This document shows positions 10,916-20,176 of a stretch of 45,517 bases of DNA, one piece after another. The DNA lies in contig JAIVJI010000071.1 in NCBI GenBank assembly GCA_020200135.1, positions 1-45,517 of the forward strand. Reading direction: 5' to 3'. The notes below the pieces were generated by a model. That model had not been told where the DNA came from. It made no database searches and was given only the letters and a program-made list of their open reading frames with translations. Each line of letters opens with the position of its first letter. Position 1 is the stretch's first letter. A program made the translations under genes and the position numbers. The DNA is from Acidobacteriota bacterium (GTDB lineage: Bacteria > Acidobacteriota > Blastocatellia > Pyrinomonadales > Pyrinomonadaceae).

Positions 10916-12904
10916 TTACGGCAGCGTGAAGACGTAGTTGATGGTGCCCTTGACCTTGACGGGTTCGCCCGAGAGTTTGGCGGGCGAGAAGCGCGCCTGC
11001 CGTGCGGCATGGACGGCGGCCTGCTGTAGGAAGGGGTGGCCGGAGACGGCGCGCGCCTCGATGATCTTGCCCTGCTCGTCTATCGTCACCTCGACGACGA
11101 CCTTGCCCGAGGCGCCGTAGGTCTTGGCCGCCGCCGGGTAGATGGGAACAGGCAGGCTGAGCGCCTTGCCGTTGAGCACGCCGCCCGAGACAGGCACCTT
11201 TGAGCCCTCGCCGCCCGCGGTCGCCTTCGCGCTTCTCGCCTCTTCGCCCGAGGCGGACGCGGGGGCTGGCGCGGCGTCGGGCTTCGGCTCGGGCTTCGGA
11301 GTGGCGGCCGGCTCGGGCGGCCGATTCGTCGCGGCCGTGTTGGCCGCGGCGATGGTCTCGACGGCGGCGCTCGGGCCCGCGCGCTCCGTCGCGGCTGAGA
11401 AGAGAGACGACGGGGCGGAACTCTTCGGCGAGGCGGCGGGCGCGGGAGCCGAGGCCGTCAGTGTGAAGGTCGCCGTGGTGGCGTCGGCCTTCCGGCTCGG
11501 CTTCGCGGCCTCTTCGGTGTCGGGGCCGTCCGGCCCGGGTCTGACGCGCCCCGTCTGGGCGGCGGCGCGCTGTGGGGGCGGTGCTCCCGGCCCGGAGGCG
11601 GCTTGCCTGTGCGAGGCCGCGGCCGTGTCGTTGGCGGTCGCGGCGACGTAAGCGGGCGCGCCCGCGTTCGACGGCGCGCCGGAGAACTGTGCGGAGCCGG
11701 CCTTCGCGTTCTGCGACGCCAGCGCCCTGTCGGGGTAGAAGCCCTTGCGCGCGCGCACGCGTAAGCTGGGGCGCGTCTTGACGCGGACGCTGATGAAGCG
11801 GAAGTACTTGTCCTTGCGCTCCTCCTGCGGGTAGTAGCTCAGAAGGTACTGCTGCGAGAGGTCGAGCGAAATCTGCGTGAAGACCGCGTCGAGCTCCTCG
11901 ACCGAACGCGGGACGAAGACGGCGCCGCCGGTCTGCTCCGAGAGGCGGTACATGCGCTGCTCGGAGACCGGGTCGTGAAGGTTCGGGTCTTCGACCTGCC
12001 GCGTCTGGACGACGTAGACCTGGCATTCTGCGCGGAGCGCTCGGTTGACCGCCTCGTCGAAGTTGACGTCGCTCACCGTGTCCGTCCCGTCCGAGACGAG
12101 GACGAGCACCTTGCGACCCACGAGCGGGCGCATGTATTCGGCGGCCTGCGCGATGGTGTCGAAGAGCGCGGTCGCGCCGTCGGGCGCGCCGAAGCGCTCG
12201 ATGGTGTGGACGAGTCTGGGCACGTCGTTCGTCAGCCCCTGCGCGAGCGTCGGCACGGTCGAGATGGAGTAGACGGCGGCGCGGTCGATGGGGCGCACGA
12301 CAGTTTTGAAGAAGCGCACGGCGGCCTGCTTCTCGAACTCGCGCGCGGCCGAGAGCGAGGCGCTGTTGTCGAAGAGCAGCGCGACGTGGACGGGCGTCTC
12401 GGCGCGCGTCAGCTCGCCGATGGGCTTGACCTCGCCGTCAACCTTCAGCTCGAAGTCCTCGATCTTCAGGTCGGTGATGGCGCGCCCGCGCGCGTCGACG
12501 ACCGACGCCGGGATGATGACGAGGTTCGAGTCGACGCGCACGACCTCGTCCTCGTCCACCACTTCGCCCTCCTGCTCGCCCGAAGGCCGCGCCGGGGCCG
12601 CGTCGGCGGGGCGCGCGGGCTGAGTCGGCGCGGGCTGCGGGGCGGTGGACTGGGGCTGCGTCGTGGGGGGCTGCGCGGTCGGGCCGCCGGCGTCCGCCTT
12701 CGGCGCGGCCTTGCGCGGGCGCACGTAAGGCGTGGGCGTCGGCTGGACTTGCGCGGGCGTCTGGGTCTGGCCGAGGGGCGCCGGGCCTTCGGCGAGGGCG
12801 AGCGTGGCGCAGAGCAGCAGGAGGAGGCGTGCGGCCGTGCTTCGCGCGCGCGCGCCGGCGGACGGGCGTTGAGGCTCTTTGGGTCGAGGATTCTGCGGAG
12901 ACAA
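10916..12904 (-). CDS. VWA-domain protein fused to a TonB C-terminal domain
   Basis: About 662 residues. A hydrophobic N-terminal segment (ARLLLLLCATLALAEG, about 24-39) is a signal peptide or membrane anchor. A Pro/Thr/Ala-rich spacer and an acidic stretch (EGEVVDEDEVVRVDSNLVII) follow. Next comes a von Willebrand A domain with MIDAS residues in VHVALLFDNSASLS and LVLVSDGTDT; this is the VWFA-related Acidobacterial type. A long Ala/Pro/Ser-rich linker ends in a TonB C-terminal domain (last ~90 residues). That domain matches the TonB at 644-1465 at about 58 of 91 positions by eye. I chose TTG 12904 because GGAGA lies 9 nt upstream and the resulting N-terminus is a normal export signal. An in-frame ATG at 13084 would add 60 unlikely residues. 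Confidence 0.85.
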   Translation of the reverse strand: MSPQNPRPKEPQRPSAGARARSTAARLLLLLCATLALAEGPAPLGQTQTPAQVQPTPTPYVRPRKAAPKADAGGPTAQPPTTQPQSTAPQPAPTQPARPADAAPARPSGEQEGEVVDEDEVVRVDSNLVIIPASVVDARGRAITDLKIEDFELKVDGEVKPIGELTRAETPVHVALLFDNSASLSAAREFEKQAAVRFFKTVVRPIDRAAVYSISTVPTLAQGLTNDVPRLVHTIERFGAPDGATALFDTIAQAAEYMRPLVGRKVLVLVSDGTDTVSDVNFDEAVNRALRAECQVYVVQTRQVEDPNLHDPVSEQRMYRLSEQTGGAVFVPRSVEELDAVFTQISLDLSQQYLLSYYPQEERKDKYFRFISVRVKTRPSLRVRARKGFYPDRALASQNAKAGSAQFSGAPSNAGAPAYVAATANDTAAASHRQAASGPGAPPPQRAAAQTGRVRPGPDGPDTEEAAKPSRKADATTATFTLTASAPAPAASPKSSAPSSLFSAATERAGPSAAVETIAAANTAATNRPPEPAATPKPEPKPDAAPAPASASGEEARSAKATAGGEGSKVPVSGGVLNGKALSLPVPIYPAAAKTYGASGKVVVEVTIDEQGKIIEARAVSGHPFLQQAAVHAARQARFSPAKLSGEPVKVKGTINYVFTLP

Positions 12905-13095
12905 GGCTTTGGTTTCTCCAGGCTGCGAAGCCCCACGTGGCCTTACGGAGTCCCGTTGACGGCGCGCGGAAACTTCTTCCGGTCTCTTCGGTTTGACGGG
13001 GATTTTCGGCTGCGGCGCGCCCGCCCGCACCTTACGAAAAGGGGCAATCGGCGCGTTATTCCTGTCCGGGGCGCGTCCGGCCACGGGCGCCGCCT

Positions 13096-13124
13096 ATGCT
13101 AACACTTCCCGGCCGCTTACTCTA
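13096..13124 (-). promoter_or_regulatory. Possible promoter of the VWA-TonB gene
   Basis: On the minus strand there is an extended -10 box, TGTTAGCAT (13104-13096), and a weak -35 match, TAGAGT (13124-13119), 17 nt upstream. Transcription would begin near 13089, almost on top of the ATG at 13084, which supports a start further downstream. Confidence 0.3.
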
Positions 13125-13170
13125 GTTTTACGCCCGGCCCCGGCAGGCGTGGGCCGCGCGGCGTGGCCGC

Positions 13171-13200
13171 TTGACAGGTGCGCAAAGCCCTTGTTACCTT
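13171..13200 (+). promoter_or_regulatory. Promoter of tRNA-Val
   Basis: A perfect -35 box TTGACA (13171-13176) is followed by an 18-nt spacer and TACCTT (13195-13200), which is preceded by TGT, an extended -10. The expected start is near 13207, 35 nt before the mature tRNA. Confidence 0.55.
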
Positions 13201-13241
13201 AACCTTCCGCTTTTTTGGAAGCGATGTTTGGTAAGGCTTGT

Positions 13242-13316
<75 letters not shown>

Positions 13317-13674
13317 TTCAAATTTTCGACAGGGAGCCCCGTAAGTCCCTTGCCCAAAACGATGTCGTCGCGAATCTTTACGACGTTTCGATTTTAGTTG
13401 ACGCAGGCCGCCCGCCAAAGGGTAGGCCGCGCGGCGAGGGCGCTTCTGTCGAATCCGATCCTGGTTGGTTAATCCCTAACGGGGCGACACAAACGTTTTT
13501 GGCCTTCTCCGCGCGGCCGTCGGGCCGCCGCGTAGGGCTTTTCGCCGACCGCGCCGACGCCGAACACGTCGGGGACGGTCGGCGCGGGGCTTGCGGCCAG
13601 AGGCTTGGGGCTAAGTAGAAGTGAATCTTTTTACCGGCCCCCCGCCGCTGACCCTTAACTCAGGAGGTGTAGGT
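13317..13674 (+). other. Leader region between tRNA-Val and infC, no gene
   Basis: About 358 bases without a convincing coding sequence. A 103-codon open frame across 13307-13618 starts inside the tRNA and resembles nothing known. A weak stem (AAACG/TCGT at 13357-13368 with ACGA/CGTTT at 13380-13388) is visible. The infC Shine-Dalgarno AGGAGG is at 13662-13667. A regulatory leader for the infC operon would fit here, but nothing specific can be shown. Confidence 0.4.
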
Positions 13675-14322
13675 ATTCCTTCATTTCGAGGCCGCGGGCA
13701 GCGCCCGGACAACCGCCGCGCCCCCGCCACGCGCATCAACGACCGTATCCGCGTGCCGCAGGTGCGCGTCATCGCGGAGAACGGCGACCAGCTCGGCATC
13801 ATGAACACCCGCGAGGCCGTCCAGCTTGCGCGCGGGCAGGGGCTCGACCTCGTCGAGGTCGCGGCGACCGCCGACCCGCCCGTCTGCCGCATCATCGACT
13901 TCGGGAAGTTCACCTACGAGCAGAAGAAGAAGGCGAGCGAGGCGAAGAAGAAACAGGTCATCATCACGGTGAAGGAGGTCAAGTTCCGCCCCGGCACCGA
14001 CGACCACGACTACAACTTCAAGGCCAAGCACGCGCGCGACTGGCTCAGCGAGGGCGACAAGGTCAAGGCCACGATCTTCTTCCGCGGCCGCGAGATCACG
14101 CACCGCGAGCTGGGGGCGGAGCTGCTCCAGCGTCTCGAACAGGACCTCGCCGAGGTCGCCGAGGTCGAACAGCGCCCCAAGATGGAGGGCAACCAGATGT
14201 TCCTGATCTTCGCCCCCAAGCGACACAAGTCGCCCAAGCAACAGCAGGAGGCGAAGACGGACGGCGGCGTCAAACAGGGGCCGCCCGTCCCGCCCGGCAC
14301 CGGCGGGATGGTGCAATCGTAA
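13675..14322 (+). CDS. infC: Translation initiation factor IF-3 (ATT start)
   Basis: About 215 residues. IF-3 binds the 30S subunit and checks start-codon selection. The N-terminal domain has [20 protein letters not shown] and [20 protein letters not shown]. The basic linker is [14 protein letters not shown], and the C-terminal domain has [20 protein letters not shown]. The C-terminus has an extra charged, Gln/Pro-rich tail. I place the start at ATT 13675: AGGAGG (13662-13667) lies 7 nt upstream, it is in frame, and no ATG is available. AUU initiation of infC is a known self-regulation device, since IF-3 discriminates against its own start codon. The in-frame GTG at 13621 has no binding site. 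rpmI follows after 24 nt. Confidence 0.93.
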   Translation: MPSFRGRGQRPDNRRAPATRINDRIRVPQVRVIAENGDQLGIMNTREAVQLARGQGLDLVEVAATADPPVCRIIDFGKFTYEQKKKASEAKKKQVIITVKEVKFRPGTDDHDYNFKAKHARDWLSEGDKVKATIFFRGREITHRELGAELLQRLEQDLAEVAEVEQRPKMEGNQMFLIFAPKRHKSPKQQQEAKTDGGVKQGPPVPPGTGGMVQS

Positions 14323-14346
14323 TCAGACAGAGATAGAGAGGTCATT

Positions 14347-14550
14347 ATGCCGAAACTTAAGACACACAAGGGCGCGGCGAAGCGTTTCCGCCTGACCGCG
14401 TCGGGCAAGGTCAAGCGCGGCCACTCGCACGCGCGCCACATCCTGACGAAAAAGACGGCCAAGCGGAAGCGCTCGCTCGACATCGACGTGCTCGTCTCCG
14501 AGTCGGACGAGGGGCGCATCGAGCGGATGCTGCCCTACGGGCGGAGCTAA
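14347..14550 (+). CDS. rpmI: 50S ribosomal protein L35
   Basis: 67 residues, the normal length. [20 protein letters not shown] is the conserved L35 N-terminus. The protein is very basic apart from its C-terminus, where [10 protein letters not shown] is typical of the family. It lies in the conserved infC-rpmI-rplT order. The start is ATG 14347, after AGAGAGGTCATT. The spacer to rplT is unusually long (150 nt) and contains a large heptad inverted repeat. Confidence 0.96.
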   Translation: MPKLKTHKGAAKRFRLTASGKVKRGHSHARHILTKKTAKRKRSLDIDVLVSESDEGRIERMLPYGRS

Positions 14551-14556
14551 AGCCGG

Positions 14557-14681
14557 AGTAGTCAGTAGACAGTAGTCAGTAGACAGTAGCGCTCCGCTAG
14601 TCGGACGTTGACGCTGACAACTGGGTGGTTCAACCACCGAAGGATTTTCTACTGACTACTGTCTACTGACTACTGTCTACT
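14557..14681. repeat. Heptad inverted repeat (AGTAGTC/AGTAGAC) between rpmI and rplT
   Basis: The left arm 14557-14589 is four alternating 7-nt units, AGTAGTC and AGTAGAC, plus AGTAG. The right arm 14649-14681 is its reverse complement shifted by one unit, giving 26 bp of perfect pairing. The 59-nt loop holds a smaller hairpin, GGTGG-TTCAA-CCACC. The same heptads recur at 40881-41008. Being inside a ribosomal protein operon, it must be transcribed, and it ends about 10 nt before the rplT Shine-Dalgarno. Confidence 0.93.
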
Positions 14682-14700
14682 TGTATTGGAGGTTTGAGTC

Positions 14701-15078
14701 ATGCCCAGGGCAAAACGTGGTAATAAGCGCACGGAGAAGCGCAAGCGGATATTAGACCTCGCGAAGGGGTACCGCGGGACGAAGTCGAAGCTGTACCGGT
14801 CGGCGAAGGAGTCGGTCGAGCGCGGGCTGAAGTTCGCCTACACCGGGCGCAAGCTGAAGAAGCGCGACTTCCGCAGCCTGTGGATCGTCCGCATCGGCGC
14901 GGCCGCGCGCATCAACGGGCTGAACTACTCGCAGTTCATGCACGGCCTCACGCTGGCCGGCATCGAGCTCGACCGCAAGGCGCTCGCCGACCTCGCGGCC
15001 AACTCGCCCGACGCCTTCGCCGAGCTGGCGGGGCAGGCGCGCACCGCCATCGAGAGCCGGCCGCAGGCGGCGGCCTGA
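14701..15078 (+). CDS. rplT: 50S ribosomal protein L20
   Basis: 125 residues, slightly longer than the usual ~118. It binds 23S rRNA early in large-subunit assembly. Recognisable blocks are [60 protein letters not shown] and the helical C-terminus with [20 protein letters not shown]. The ATG at 14701 follows TTGGAGGTTTGAGTC. In several bacteria L20 represses its own operon by binding mRNA structures around rpmI. Whether the hairpin just upstream plays such a part here is open. Confidence 0.96.
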   Translation: MPRAKRGNKRTEKRKRILDLAKGYRGTKSKLYRSAKESVERGLKFAYTGRKLKKRDFRSLWIVRIGAAARINGLNYSQFMHGLTLAGIELDRKALADLAANSPDAFAELAGQARTAIESRPQAAA

Positions 15079-15110
15079 AGTTAAGAGAGAAGACGGATGA
15101 GAGGACTCTG

Positions 15111-16208
15111 ATGAGTTCCGAAGCGGTGGACTACGACGCACAAGTCGAAGCCGTGCGCGAAGCGTTCGAGCGAGAGTTCGGACGCTTCGCTCGCTTTCAA
15201 GGCGGCGCGGAGGCGGAAGCGCTCTCGCTCGGCGAGGCCGAGGCGGCCTTGCGCGAGCTGGCCGAGCTGCGCACGCGCCACACGTCTAAGAAGAGCGCTC
15301 TCTCGCAGTTGATGAAGCTGATCGGGCGCGTCCCGGCCGAGGAGCGCGCAGCCTTCGGCCAGCGCGTCCAGTCGCTCAATAACGAAATCATCGACAGCCT
15401 CGACGGCGCGCAGGCCACGCTTAAACTTCGCATCGGCCTTCTGAACGTCGAGCGCGAGCGCGCGGACGTGACGCTGCCCGGAAGGAGGCCCCGGCGCGGC
15501 CACCTCCACCCGATAACGCTTTTGCGCCAGCGCATCGAGGACGTCTTCGTCTCGATGGGCTACGCGGTCGAGGACGGCCCCGAAATTGAGACCGACTTCT
15601 ACAACTTCACCGCGCTCAACATCCCCGAGCTGCACCCGGCGCGCTCGCTGCAGGACACCTTCTACACGACCGACGGTTTGAGCCTCCGCTCGCAGACCTC
15701 GACCGTGCAGATTCACGCGATGCAGCACCGGCGGCCGCCGCTGCGCGTCGTCGCGCCGGGCCGCGTCTTCCGCCGCGACACGCCCGACGCCACGCACAAC
15801 CCGATGTTCTTCCAGGTCGAAGGACTCCTCGTCGACCGCGGCATCCACATGGGGCACCTGAAGGGCACGCTCTCCGAGTTCGTCCGGCGCCTCTTCGGGC
15901 CGGGGACGCGGACGCGCTTCCGCCCGTCCTACTTCCCGTTCACCGAGCCGAGCATGGAGGCCGACTACTCCTGCTTCAAGTGCGGCGGGACGGGCTGCCG
16001 CCTCTGCAAAGGCTCGGGCTGGATCGAGCTGGGCGGCTCCGGGATGGTACACCCGAACGTCCTGCGCGCAGTCAACATCGACCCCGAGGAGTTCTCCGGC
16101 TTCGCCTTCGGCCTCGGCATCGACCGCATGTGCGGGCTGATGTACGAGCTCGACGACATCCGCCTCCTCTTCGAGAACGACGTGCGCTTCCTCGAACAGT
16201 TCGGCTGA
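15111..16208 (+). CDS. pheS: Phenylalanine--tRNA ligase alpha subunit
   Basis: 365 residues. Catalytic subunit of the alpha2-beta2 enzyme that charges tRNA-Phe. An N-terminal helical, tRNA-binding coiled coil (about 1-115) is followed by the class II catalytic core: [40 protein letters not shown] (motif 2 region) and [20 protein letters not shown] (motif 3). A Cys4 knuckle, [17 protein letters not shown] (C288, C291, C296, C299), probably binds zinc, as in many PheS proteins. ATG 15111 was chosen because the family N-terminus starts there; the open frame extends upstream only into rplT. It follows rplT by 32 nt. Unusually, another gene separates it from pheT. Confidence 0.95.
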   Translation: MSSEAVDYDAQVEAVREAFEREFGRFARFQGGAEAEALSLGEAEAALRELAELRTRHTSKKSALSQLMKLIGRVPAEERAAFGQRVQSLNNEIIDSLDGAQATLKLRIGLLNVERERADVTLPGRRPRRGHLHPITLLRQRIEDVFVSMGYAVEDGPEIETDFYNFTALNIPELHPARSLQDTFYTTDGLSLRSQTSTVQIHAMQHRRPPLRVVAPGRVFRRDTPDATHNPMFFQVEGLLVDRGIHMGHLKGTLSEFVRRLFGPGTRTRFRPSYFPFTEPSMEADYSCFKCGGTGCRLCKGSGWIELGGSGMVHPNVLRAVNIDPEEFSGFAFGLGIDRMCGLMYELDDIRLLFENDVRFLEQFG

Positions 16209-16257
16209 AGGCCGGCGGGGGCGGACGCTTCAAACCGGAAACGCGGGGGAGGCGGCG

Positions 16258-18057
16258 ATGCGCTTTTTCAAGGACGAGACTTTTCTACTGCTCGGCGGCG
16301 GCGGGATGGTCGGCCGGCAGGTCGCCTACGAGATCGCGCGCGAGCTCGGCCCGCGCCGCATCATCATCTGCGCGCTGACGCAAGGGGAGGCCGACGATGC
16401 GGTCGAATACGTCAGCCGCGACTACCCCAACGTCAACGTCCGCGGCGTCGCCGGCAACGTCTTCGTCCGGCACGAGTGGAACCCCTCTTCGGGGCAGGAG
16501 GCGGTGCGGCCGGGGCAGTTGACCGAGACGGCCGAGCGGCGCCGCGCGCTCTACGAGGACACGTTCGGCGAGGTCGGCGCGGCCTACGAGCGTTCGGAGC
16601 TGGTCTGGCTCATCAAAGAGTTCTCGCCCGACGTCATCATCGACAGCATCAACACCGCGACCGCCATCAGCTACCAGGACGTGTACGCCGCCACGGACCT
16701 CGCGCGCGAGAGGCTCGGCGACCTGCGCGCGGCGCTCGCGGGGGGCCCGCCGGCCGACGACGGACTGGCCGAGTCAGCCACGCGCGCCTTCGAGGAGGTG
16801 CTCGTCTCGCAGTCAGTCCCGCAGCTCGTCCGCCACGTCCTCCTCATCAACAAGGCGATGCGGGAGGAGAACACGCGCCTCTACCTGAAGATCGGCACGA
16901 CCGGGACGGGCGGCATGGGGCTCAACGTCCCGTACACGCACTCGGAGGACAAGCCCTCGGCGACGCTCCTTGAGAAGACGGCCATCGCGTTCGCGCACAC
17001 CGGCCTCATGTTCCTCATGGCGCGCACGCTCGGCGGCCCGGCGGTGAAGGAGTTTAAGCCCGCGGCGATGATCGGCTACTCCGATTTGCGCTACGACTCT
17101 ATCCGCATCAAGCCGAAGGGGCGCGTCGGCGTCCCCGGCGAGCGGCTCAAGGTCTACGCCAGCCGCACCGAGCCGCTCGGCGAGTCCGGAAGTTTGCGCC
17201 TGCGCCCGGCGGCCGGCAGCGGCGCGGCGGATGGTTACGAGCCGCTCGGCGAGCTGAACATGGTGCTGGTCAACACGGGCGAGAACGGCCTGTTCACGAT
17301 GGGCGAGTTCCAGGCCATCACCTTCATGCGGCAGATGGAGTTCATCACGCCCGAGGAGATAGCGCGGCAGGTCGTGCTCGAGGTGAAGGGGAGCAACACC
17401 GGCTACGACGTCATCGCGGCCGTGGACGGCGCGTCGATGAACCCGACGTACCGCGCCGGCTACATACGCCAGTACACCATCGAGCAGCTTTTGAAGATGG
17501 AGGAGGAGGAGCGCGCGCGCGCCGGCGACGGGAAGGGCTACTCGCCCTCGGTCGCGCTCGGCGAGTTGGGGCCGCCCGAGCTGGGAAAACTCCTCTGGGA
17601 GGCGCACCTGTTCCGCGCCGGGTACGGGACGCTGAAGAGCGTCCTGGCGAAGACGCCGGAGGAGCTGGCCACGGAGCTGACGGCGCTCGTCGAGCGCGAG
17701 CAGTGGCTGCGCGACACCATCGTCTCGGTCGGACTGCCGATACTCACGCCCGACGGCCGTCTCGTGCGCGGGCCCTACATCCGCATCCCCGAGGAGAAGA
17801 ACCGCGACCACGTCGAGGTGCGCGGCCCCGGCGACGTTGACGCTTGGGCCGCGAAGGGCTGGGTCGATTTGCGGCCGAGCAACATGCGCCGCTGGCGCGA
17901 GCGTTTCGAGACGATGGGGCACGGCGCCGAGCGCATACGCGAGCGCGGCTCGGCCGCCTTCACGCGCGACGCCTACCTCTCCGAAAATATTCAAATAGGC
18001 GCGGTCGTGGGCTGGATTTTCAACAACGAAGAGGACTTCGGTTACCGCATTAAATAG
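16258..18057 (+). CDS. Rossmann-fold (NAD(P)-binding) protein of unknown function
   Basis: 599 residues. The N-terminus [20 protein letters not shown] (about 9-28) is a glycine-rich nucleotide-binding loop of the short-chain dehydrogenase/epimerase kind. [20 protein letters not shown] (about 125-145) and the Gly-rich [20 protein letters not shown] (about 218-237) look like further parts of a dinucleotide or substrate site. The C-terminal ~250 residues have no motif I can name. I recall similar uncharacterised proteins in other phyla, but no enzyme activity can be assigned. It lies between pheS (49-nt gap) and pheT (2-nt gap), so it is almost certainly co-transcribed and may be translationally coupled to pheT. 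The ATG at 16258 follows GGGGGAGGCGGCG. Confidence 0.75.
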   Translation: MRFFKDETFLLLGGGGMVGRQVAYEIARELGPRRIIICALTQGEADDAVEYVSRDYPNVNVRGVAGNVFVRHEWNPSSGQEAVRPGQLTETAERRRALYEDTFGEVGAAYERSELVWLIKEFSPDVIIDSINTATAISYQDVYAATDLARERLGDLRAALAGGPPADDGLAESATRAFEEVLVSQSVPQLVRHVLLINKAMREENTRLYLKIGTTGTGGMGLNVPYTHSEDKPSATLLEKTAIAFAHTGLMFLMARTLGGPAVKEFKPAAMIGYSDLRYDSIRIKPKGRVGVPGERLKVYASRTEPLGESGSLRLRPAAGSGAADGYEPLGELNMVLVNTGENGLFTMGEFQAITFMRQMEFITPEEIARQVVLEVKGSNTGYDVIAAVDGASMNPTYRAGYIRQYTIEQLLKMEEEERARAGDGKGYSPSVALGELGPPELGKLLWEAHLFRAGYGTLKSVLAKTPEELATELTALVEREQWLRDTIVSVGLPILTPDGRLVRGPYIRIPEEKNRDHVEVRGPGDVDAWAAKGWVDLRPSNMRRWRERFETMGHGAERIRERGSAAFTRDAYLSENIQIGAVVGWIFNNEEDFGYRIK

Positions 18058-18059
18058 TT

Positions 18060-19496
18060 ATGGACATCAGCTACGAATGGCTCGGCGAGATGGCCGACAC
18101 GGGGCTCACGCCGCAGGCGCTGGCCGAGCGCCTGACGATGGCGGGGCTCGCCGTCGACGCGGTCAAAGAAGTGGGCGGCGACTCGGTGCTTGAGATAGAC
18201 CTGACCTCGAACCGTCCCGACTGCCTCTCGCACCTCGGCGTCGCGCGCGAGGCCGCCGCGCTCACGGGCGCGGCGCTCAAGCTGCCCGACGTGGAGGCGA
18301 AGAGAGTCGGCGGGAAGGCCGGGGAGTTCACCGCCGTCCAAATCGAGGACGAAGACCTCTGCCCGCGCTACGCCGCGCGCGTGGTGCGCGGGGTGAAGAT
18401 AGGGCCGTCGCCCGGGTGGCTCGTCCGCCGGCTCCAGGCCATCGGCCAGCGCCCCATCAACAACGTCGCCGACGCCACCAACTTCGTGATGCACGAGACC
18501 GGGCAGCCGCTCCACGCCTTCGACCTCGCCACGCTCGCCGGGCGCCGCATCGTCGTCCGGCGCGCGCGCGCGGGCGAGAAGCTCAAGACGCTCGACGGCG
18601 TCGAGCGCGGGCTGGACACGGAGATGCTCGTCATCGCCGACGCCGAGCGCGCCGTCGCCGTCGCGGGCGTGATGGGCGGCGAGGAGACCGAGATTTCCGA
18701 CGCGACGGCCGACGTGCTGGTCGAGAGCGCCTACTTCGCGCCGCAGTCGGTGCGCCGCACGTCGAAGGCGCTGGGCTTGCAGACCGAGGCGTCCTACCGC
18801 TTCGAGCGCGGCGTGGACTACGAGGGCGTGCGCCGCGCGCAGGACCGCTGCGTCGCGCTCATCTGCGAGCTGGCGGGCGGCACCGCGACCGAGGGCGCCA
18901 TCGACGTTTACCCGAAGAGGATCACGCCGCCGAGCGTTAAGCTGCGCCCGCGTCGCGTCAGGGAGCTGACGGGGCTGGACGTGCCCGCCGCGGAGTGCGT
19001 GCGAATCCTGACCGCGCTCGGCTTCGAGAAAAGCGATGACGGAGGCGGAGGAGACGGCGAAGGGCGTCTCGGCTTCGCCGTCCCGACGTGGCGCACGGAC
19101 GTTTCCATCGAGGAGGATTTGGTCGAGGAGGTCGCGCGCGTCTACGGCTACGAGAAGATAGAGGAGTCTCTGCCGCCTTCGCCCGTCACGGGCGAGTACC
19201 TCCTGGGCGACCGGCGGCGGCGCGCGGCGCGGCAGGTGCTCACGGCCGCCGGCTTCGACGAGGCGGTCAGCATCAGCTTCATCGACGAGGCGGGCGCGCC
19301 CGGGTCTGCTCGAAGCCACCCGCCACAACTTCAACCACGGCACGCGCGACGTGCGACTCTTCGAGACGGGGCGCGTCTTCGCCTCGGGCGGCGACGAAGG
19401 CGGGCGGCCCAACGAGGTCGAGGCGTTCGCGCTCGTCGTCACCGGCGAGGCGCTCGGAGAGGGGCACGCCGCCGGCCGCCCCGCGGACTTCTTTGA
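18060..19496 (+). CDS. pheT: Phenylalanine--tRNA ligase beta subunit, N-terminal part (gene interrupted)
   Basis: The start [20 protein letters not shown] is the usual PheT N-terminus. It runs straight into the B3/B4 region ([20 protein letters not shown], about 43-62; [20 protein letters not shown]) and the B5 region ([20 protein letters not shown]). The OB-fold (EMAP-like) tRNA-binding domain normally inserted near residues 40-150 is missing, so this is a short-type PheT. Genuine similarity ends at about 19296, after [15 protein letters not shown]. The remaining ~65 codons are out-of-frame reading. The rest of PheT resumes in the +1 frame at about 19303, with some 35-45 residues absent. This is either a real disruption of an essential gene or an assembly error. 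Confidence 0.85.
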   Translation: MDISYEWLGEMADTGLTPQALAERLTMAGLAVDAVKEVGGDSVLEIDLTSNRPDCLSHLGVAREAAALTGAALKLPDVEAKRVGGKAGEFTAVQIEDEDLCPRYAARVVRGVKIGPSPGWLVRRLQAIGQRPINNVADATNFVMHETGQPLHAFDLATLAGRRIVVRRARAGEKLKTLDGVERGLDTEMLVIADAERAVAVAGVMGGEETEISDATADVLVESAYFAPQSVRRTSKALGLQTEASYRFERGVDYEGVRRAQDRCVALICELAGGTATEGAIDVYPKRITPPSVKLRPRRVRELTGLDVPAAECVRILTALGFEKSDDGGGGDGEGRLGFAVPTWRTDVSIEEDLVEEVARVYGYEKIEESLPPSPVTGEYLLGDRRRRAARQVLTAAGFDEAVSISFIDEAGAPGSARSHPPQLQPRHARRATLRDGARLRLGRRRRRAAQRGRGVRARRHRRGARRGARRRPPRGLL

Positions 19497-20040
19497 CCTC
19501 AAGGGCGCGTTGGAGGCGGCGGCCGACGCGATGCGTGTGGGCGGGCTCGGCTTCGGACCGGCCTCGGTCCGACATTTGCGCGAGGGCCAGGCGGCGCGCG
19601 TCACGCTGGGCGGCGTCGAGGTCGGCTCGCTCGGCAGGCTCTCGGAGGAGCTGGCCGCGCGCTACAAGTTCCGCCAGCCCGTCTACGTCGCGGAGGTGAG
19701 TCTGACGGCGCTGCTCGGTTCGGGCGAGCGCCCGGCGCGCTACACGCCGCTGCCGCGCTACCCCGGCGCCGCGCGCGACATCTCGCTCGTCGCCGGGCGG
19801 GGAGTCGCCTACGGCGAGCTGCGCGGCGCGGTGCTCGCGCTCGGGATGGAGGAGTGCCGCGGCGTCGGGCTGGTTGACGTCTACGAGGGCGTGAACCTGC
19901 CCGAGGGCAAGCGCTCGCTCACGCTCCGCGTCGAATACCGCGCGGACGACCGCACGCTCCGCGACGAGGAGGTCGACGCGATGCACGCGCGCGTCGTCGC
20001 AACGCTCGAAGAGGGCTTCGGCGCGCAACTCAGAGGTTAA
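19303..20040 (+). CDS. pheT: Phenylalanine--tRNA ligase beta subunit, C-terminal part (gene interrupted)
   Basis: From 19303 the frame reads [20 protein letters not shown] and [10 protein letters not shown], the conserved core of PheT that normally follows a block containing NPI...MRTSLLP. That block is absent. The catalytic-like core continues to about 19725. The ferredoxin-fold anticodon-binding domain ([20 protein letters not shown] to the end) is complete, and the stop at 20038-20040 is normal. The first in-frame ATG in the ORF is 19351, but no binding site supports independent translation, so this is the second half of one broken gene. It ends 2 nt before an inverted repeat. Confidence 0.82.
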   Translation, partial: GLLEATRHNFNHGTRDVRLFETGRVFASGGDEGGRPNEVEAFALVVTGEALGEGHAAGRPADFFDLKGALEAAADAMRVGGLGFGPASVRHLREGQAARVTLGGVEVGSLGRLSEELAARYKFRQPVYVAEVSLTALLGSGERPARYTPLPRYPGAARDISLVAGRGVAYGELRGAVLALGMEECRGVGLVDVYEGVNLPEGKRSLTLRVEYRADDRTLRDEEVDAMHARVVATLEEGFGAQLRG

Positions 20041-20042
20041 AC

Positions 20043-20100
20043 GTCTGGAGTCCGGGGTCTGGAGTCGAAGGCAAAAGTCATTTACTCCAGACTCCAGACT
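20043..20100. repeat. Heptad inverted repeat (GTCTGGA units) after pheT
   Basis: The left arm 20043-20066 reads as 7-nt units GTCTGGA, GTCCGGG, GTCTGGA, GTC. The right arm 20084-20100 is ACTCCAG, ACTCCAG, ACT. It is built like the AGTAGAC element but with a different unit, and lies between the pheT stop and the zapB-like gene. It may serve as terminator. Confidence 0.85.
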
Positions 20101-20176
20101 TTACTCTTGCGCTCGCGGGCGCGAAGTCGCATAATCGCTCGGCAGTCACGAGGCCGCAGCCGCACGGAGAAGGAAG

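Noticed and set aside
14557..14681. CRISPR array
   Set aside because: Units are 7 nt in direct succession with no unique spacers, and no cas genes are present.
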